Below, piece after piece: positions 60,348 through 64,000 of a stretch of DNA of 64,000 nucleotides (positions are counted from its first letter, which is position 1; each line of letters starts with the position of its first letter). The position numbers and the translations under genes were made by a program. The notes under the pieces are model-generated. The model did no database searches, was not told where the DNA came from, and saw nothing but the letters and a program-made list of their open reading frames with translations. The DNA is from Chryseobacterium oncorhynchi (GTDB lineage: Bacteria > Bacteroidota > Bacteroidia > Flavobacteriales > Weeksellaceae): NCBI RefSeq assembly GCF_002899895.1, contig NZ_PPEI02000005.1, forward strand, positions 248,001 through 312,000, given 5' to 3'.

Positions 60348-60908
60348 ATGTCAGATAAAAAACCAGTAATAAGAACAGATGCACCTGCTCCCGAAGGATA
60401 TGAAGGAGAAGGGTTTTTCGCAACAAAACTGAGCAGTGTAATCGGTATGGCAAGAAAGTTTTCACTTTGGCCATTGCCTTTTGCTACCTCTTGTTGTGGT
60501 ATTGAGTTTATGGCTACCCTGAACCCGACTTATGATGCTTCAAGATTTGGTATGGAAAGAAACTCTTTCTCCCCAAGACAAGCAGATATGCTGATGGTTT
60601 GTGGAACTATATCAAAAAAATTAGGACCGGTCCTTAAAGAAGTTTATACTCAAATGGCTGAACCGAAATGGGTAGTAGCTGTTGGAGCTTGTGCTTCCAG
60701 TGGTGGTATTTTTGATACTTACTCTGTTCTTCAGGGGATAGATAAGATAATCCCGGTGGACGTTTACGTTCCTGGATGTCCTCCAAGACCAGAACAAATT
60801 ATTGAAGGAGTAATGCAGGTACAGGCTCTTGCGGAAAGCGAAAGCATCAGAAGAAGAGACATGCCTGAATATCAGAAATTATTAGATTCTTACAACATAA
60901 GCAACTAA
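60348..60908 (+). CDS. nuoB: NADH-quinone oxidoreductase subunit B
   Basis: This 186-residue subunit holds iron-sulfur cluster N2: ATSCCGIEFMA, GACASSGGIFD and VYVPGCPPRPEQI give the four Cys. It sits at the junction of the arm and membrane domains. The 119-nt gap from nuoA contains only AT-rich direct-repeat-like sequence. Confidence 0.96.
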   Translation: MSDKKPVIRTDAPAPEGYEGEGFFATKLSSVIGMARKFSLWPLPFATSCCGIEFMATLNPTYDASRFGMERNSFSPRQADMLMVCGTISKKLGPVLKEVYTQMAEPKWVVAVGACASSGGIFDTYSVLQGIDKIIPVDVYVPGCPPRPEQIIEGVMQVQALAESESIRRRDMPEYQKLLDSYNISN

Positions 60909-60914
60909 ACGGAA

Positions 60915-61409
60915 ATGACAAACGAATTTGTATTAGAAGCAATTACCCGAGAATTTCCGGAATCTGTTATTTCAAGTTCAGAACCATATGGAATGCTGAC
61001 TATTGAAGTGAAAAAAGAAGATATCAAGAAGATCATTCATTATCTTAAAGATTCATCTTTGGAATTTAATTTCCTTACGGATATTTGTGGTATTCATTAC
61101 CCTGAATTCCCGGAAAAGGAAATAGGTGTAGTTTACCATTTACATAATATGATGGCTAATTTCAGATTACGTCTGAAAATCTTTATGTCCAGAGAAAATA
61201 TTGAAGTGGATTCTCTTGTTGAATTATATGCCGGAGCTAACTGGATGGAAAGAGAAACGTATGATTTCTATGGGATTAAGTTTAAAGGACATCCTGATCT
61301 TAGACCTATCCTGAATATGGAAGATCTTGGATACCACCCAATGTTGAAAGAATATCGACTGGAAGACGGTACAAGAACCGACAAGAATGATAATATGTTC
61401 GGAAGATAA
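60915..61409 (+). CDS. nuoC: NADH-quinone oxidoreductase subunit C
   Basis: This 164-residue peripheral subunit contains LYAGANWMERETYDFYGIKFKGHPDLRPIL, the 30-kDa subunit signature. It follows nuoB by 6 nt. It is separate from nuoD, as usual outside enterics. Confidence 0.95.
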   Translation: MTNEFVLEAITREFPESVISSSEPYGMLTIEVKKEDIKKIIHYLKDSSLEFNFLTDICGIHYPEFPEKEIGVVYHLHNMMANFRLRLKIFMSRENIEVDSLVELYAGANWMERETYDFYGIKFKGHPDLRPILNMEDLGYHPMLKEYRLEDGTRTDKNDNMFGR

Positions 61410-61470
61410 AAAGCGAATGGCCAATGGTATCTAGCCAATAGCCAGAAGCAAATAGCTAAAAGCAATCATT

Positions 61471-62694
61471 ATGAAAGATAACTCATTATCTAATATACTA
61501 AACCAATACGAAAGTAAGGAACAGATTGACGGACAATTATACACCCTCAATTTAGGACCTACCCACCCTGCTACTCACGGGATTTTCCAGAATATCTTAA
61601 CGATGGACGGAGAAAGAATCCTTCACGCTGAGCAGACGGTAGGATATATCCACAGAGCATTTGAGAAAATTTCTGAAAGAAGAAACTATTCTCAGATCAC
61701 TACTCTTACTGACCGTATGAATTACTGTTCTGCACCAATCAACAATTTAGGTTGGCACATGACAGTTGAGAAGCTGATCGGCGTTAAAGTTCCAAAGCGT
61801 GTAGACTATATGCGTGTTATCTTAATGGAGCTTGCCAGAATTGGTGACCACCTGATTTGTAATGGGGTAACCGGAATGGACTCAGGAGCAATTACAGGTC
61901 TTACGTATATGTTCATCGAAAGAGAACGTATTTATGACATGTATGAGCAGATCTGCGGAGCAAGGATGACAACCAATATGGGAAGAATCGGAGGATTTGA
62001 AAGAGATTTCACTCCAAAATTCCATGAGTTATTACAAGACTTCTTAAAAACATTCCCTGCAAGATTTAAAGAATTCGGTACTTTACTAGAAAGAAACAGA
62101 ATCTTTATGGACAGAACCATCGGTACAGGAGCTATTTCTGCCGAAAGAGCATTAAGCTACGGTTTCACAGGTCCAAACCTACGTGCAGCAGGCGTAGATT
62201 ATGATGTAAGAGTTGCAGAACCTTATTCATCATACGAAGATTTCGACTTTATTATTCCTGTAGGAACTTCAGGAGATACTTATGACCGTTTCATGGTTCG
62301 TCAACAAGAAATCTGGGAATCCCTTAAAATCATCAATCAAGCATACGACAACCTTCCGGAAGGACCATTCCACGCGGATGTTCCTGACTTCTATCTTCCT
62401 GAAAAGGCTGATGTATATCAGAAAATGGAAGCATTGATCTACCATTTCAAAATTGTAATGGGAGAAACTGATGTACCGAAAGGAGAAGTTTACCACGCTG
62501 TAGAGGGTGGAAACGGAGAATTAGGATTCTATCTTGTAAGTGATGGAGGAAGAAGCCCTTACAGACTTCACTTCAGAAGACCATGTTTCATCTACTATCA
62601 GGCATACCCTGAAATGATTACAGGTTCTGTAATTTCAGATGCCATTGTAACGATGTGTAGTATGAATATTATTGCGGGAGAATTAGACGCATAA
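61471..62694 (+). CDS. nuoD: NADH-quinone oxidoreductase subunit D
   Basis: This 407-residue subunit has the 49-kDa signature LGPTHPATHGIFQNIL, HRAFEKISERRNYSQI and the C-terminal DAIVTMCSMNIIAGELDA. It forms the quinone pocket with NuoB. The 61-nt gap before it consists of short AGCCAATAGC/AGCTAAAAGC-like repeats. Confidence 0.96.
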   Translation: MKDNSLSNILNQYESKEQIDGQLYTLNLGPTHPATHGIFQNILTMDGERILHAEQTVGYIHRAFEKISERRNYSQITTLTDRMNYCSAPINNLGWHMTVEKLIGVKVPKRVDYMRVILMELARIGDHLICNGVTGMDSGAITGLTYMFIERERIYDMYEQICGARMTTNMGRIGGFERDFTPKFHELLQDFLKTFPARFKEFGTLLERNRIFMDRTIGTGAISAERALSYGFTGPNLRAAGVDYDVRVAEPYSSYEDFDFIIPVGTSGDTYDRFMVRQQEIWESLKIINQAYDNLPEGPFHADVPDFYLPEKADVYQKMEALIYHFKIVMGETDVPKGEVYHAVEGGNGELGFYLVSDGGRSPYRLHFRRPCFIYYQAYPEMITGSVISDAIVTMCSMNIIAGELDA

Positions 62695-62790
62695 CAATTG
62701 TAAAAAGTACCATTGTAAAATATATTCATGATTTTGCAATGATCAAATAAATAAGTCATTAGTACATCGTACAATAATACATTAAAAAAA

Positions 62791-63300
62791 ATGAGCGAAA
62801 CAATAGCTTTTAAACCGGAAAGTTTAGCACAGGTACATAAAATTATCGCAAGATACCCTGAAGGAAGACAAAAGTCTGCCCTTCTTCCTGTACTTCACTT
62901 AGCACAGAAAGAATTCGGAGGATGGTTAGATGTTCCTGTGATGGATTATGTTGCAGAACTATTAAGTATCCAACCAATTGAGGTATATGAAGTGGCTACT
63001 TTCTATACGATGTTTAATATGAAGCCGGTGGGTAAATATGTATTGGAAGTTTGCAGAACAGGACCTTGTATGGTTTGTGGAAGCGAAAAGATCCTTGACC
63101 ATATCAGAACCAAACTGAACATTAAGGATGGAGAAACTACTGAAGACGGTATGTTTACATTAAAACCAGCTGAATGTCTTGGAGCTTGTGGATATGCACC
63201 AATGTTACAACTAGGTAAGTTCTTCCATGAAAATTTAACGATAGAAAAAGTAGACGAAATCCTTGAACTTTGCAGACAAGGACAACTTGCTTTAGACTAA
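62791..63300 (+). CDS. nuoE: NADH-quinone oxidoreductase subunit E
   Basis: This 169-residue thioredoxin-fold subunit carries a 2Fe-2S cluster: CRTGPCMVCGS and AECLGACGYAP hold the four Cys. N-terminal helices are KIIARYPEGRQKSALLPVLHLAQ. Confidence 0.96.
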   Translation: MSETIAFKPESLAQVHKIIARYPEGRQKSALLPVLHLAQKEFGGWLDVPVMDYVAELLSIQPIEVYEVATFYTMFNMKPVGKYVLEVCRTGPCMVCGSEKILDHIRTKLNIKDGETTEDGMFTLKPAECLGACGYAPMLQLGKFFHENLTIEKVDEILELCRQGQLALD

Positions 63301-63396
63301 TAAAGATTTTGAATCCAGGATTTAAAATCAGTTAATTTTTAAAATAATTATAAAAAGCTAGCGGCCACAAACCAACAGCTAAAAGCATAATAAACA

Positions 63397-64000
63397 ATGA
63401 GTAAAAAACTTTTACTTAAAGACGCACATATAGAAGGTATCCGCTACTTTGAAACGTACCGTAAACAGGGAGGTTACACTGCAGCTGAGAAAGCCTTGAA
63501 GATGACTCCGGACGAAATTCTTGAAGAAGTAAAAGCTTCAGGACTAAGAGGACGTGGTGGAGCTGGATTCCCAACAGGGATGAAATGGAGCTTTTTGGCA
63601 AAACCAGAAGGCGTTCCAAGACACCTTGTGGTAAATGCTGATGAATCTGAGCCTGGAACTTTCAAAGACAGATATTTGATGGAATTTCTTCCTCATTTAT
63701 TGATTGAAGGAATGCTTATCTCATCTTTTACTTTAGGTTCAAATGTTTCTTATATCTATATCCGTGGAGAATATTCATGGATTCCGGATATTTTAGAAGA
63801 AGCAATTGAAGAAGCTAAAGCAGCAGGATTTTTAGGTAAAAATATCTTAGGAACAGGTTACGATTTGGAAATCTATGTTCAGAGAGGTGGTGGAGCTTAT
63901 ATCTGTGGTGAAGAAACTGCATTGCTTGAATCCCTTGAAGGAAAAAGAGGAAATCCAAGATTAAAACCGCCATTCCCGGCTGTAAAAGGACTTTGGGAAA
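63397..64000 (+). CDS. nuoF: NADH-quinone oxidoreductase subunit F, cut by window end
   Basis: The N-terminal 201 residues are present. [18 protein letters not shown] is the FMN/NAD-binding glycine loop and [14 protein letters not shown] follows, then [22 protein letters not shown]. This subunit oxidises NADH. The remaining half lies outside. Confidence 0.95.
   Translation, partial: MSKKLLLKDAHIEGIRYFETYRKQGGYTAAEKALKMTPDEILEEVKASGLRGRGGAGFPTGMKWSFLAKPEGVPRHLVVNADESEPGTFKDRYLMEFLPHLLIEGMLISSFTLGSNVSYIYIRGEYSWIPDILEEAIEEAKAAGFLGKNILGTGYDLEIYVQRGGGAYICGEETALLESLEGKRGNPRLKPPFPAVKGLWE

Overview
The window looks like a chromosome segment of a Chryseobacterium-type flavobacterium (Bacteroidota, Weeksellaceae-like). 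The evidence is high A+T content, A-rich start regions without Shine-Dalgarno sites, many TAnnTTTG promoter elements, a type IX secretion C-terminal sorting domain, and a NuoABCDEF order typical of the group. The right third is ordinary housekeeping DNA: rbfA, a Lol-type permease, endonuclease I, aroE, a DUF349 protein, ribD, a YigZ protein, a zinc peptidase, a GNAT protein and the start of the nuo operon.

The left half is the remarkable part. From about 3.87 to 31.2 kb, nearly everything on the minus strand concerns RNA binding, repair or processing. A Ro60/TROVE gene (5414-6931) and a DUF6584 gene are followed by a compact array of seven Y-RNA-like genes (3869-4767). Each is closed by its own complementary stem, and the stem sequence differs from copy to copy. 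Each carries the same unpaired TG(C/T)CGT on the 5' strand, and four carry a circularly permuted tRNA module (T arm, closed acceptor stem, D arm). The Ro60 gene, both Y-RNA transcription units and a lipoprotein gene at 34.7 kb share a 22-nt inverted-repeat operator. It sits exactly 9 nt upstream of a TAnnTTTG-like -7 element in all four cases.

A second RNA array (21.1-22.5 kb) holds eight or nine tRNAs, including a long-variable-arm tRNA-Cys and a short-arm tRNA-Leu. It also holds four copies of another stem-closed RNA and a small rod displaying an Asp anticodon loop. Upstream of it lies a 41-codon reading frame followed by an intrinsic terminator. Its late codons are complementary to the terminator arm, so it could be a leader-peptide attenuator. 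Downstream, with no strong terminator between, is an RNA-repair operon (21017 to 14827): YkuK RNase H-like protein, ATP-grasp protein, cREC receiver-like protein, DinB-like protein, Rnl2-type RNA ligase, tRNase Z-like metallo-beta-lactamase protein, metallophosphoesterase and two ERI-1-like exonucleases. Beside it are a SWIM zinc-finger protein with two large repeat proteins (7841-14412) and a MoxR/vWA/propeller-type module (23348-31182). My reading is that this is an integrated tRNA-damage response island with Ro60 and tRNA-mimicking Y RNAs; this is inference from sequence and context.

Other regions: a HAD hydrolase fragment and SulP transporter (1-2424); a two-gene HTH pair with an upstream palindrome (2961-3843); VOC, deoD, TatD and DUF434 genes (31-36 kb); a possibly caspase-like lipoprotein, an MBL hydrolase, a CPA1 antiporter, PhoD and a multidomain murein enzyme (36-46 kb); and a 1.5-kb segment carrying a trypsin-like protease between a tRNA 3' end and a copy of it (47036-48584). 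A GG-leader Cys/Pro-rich peptide lies at 56476.
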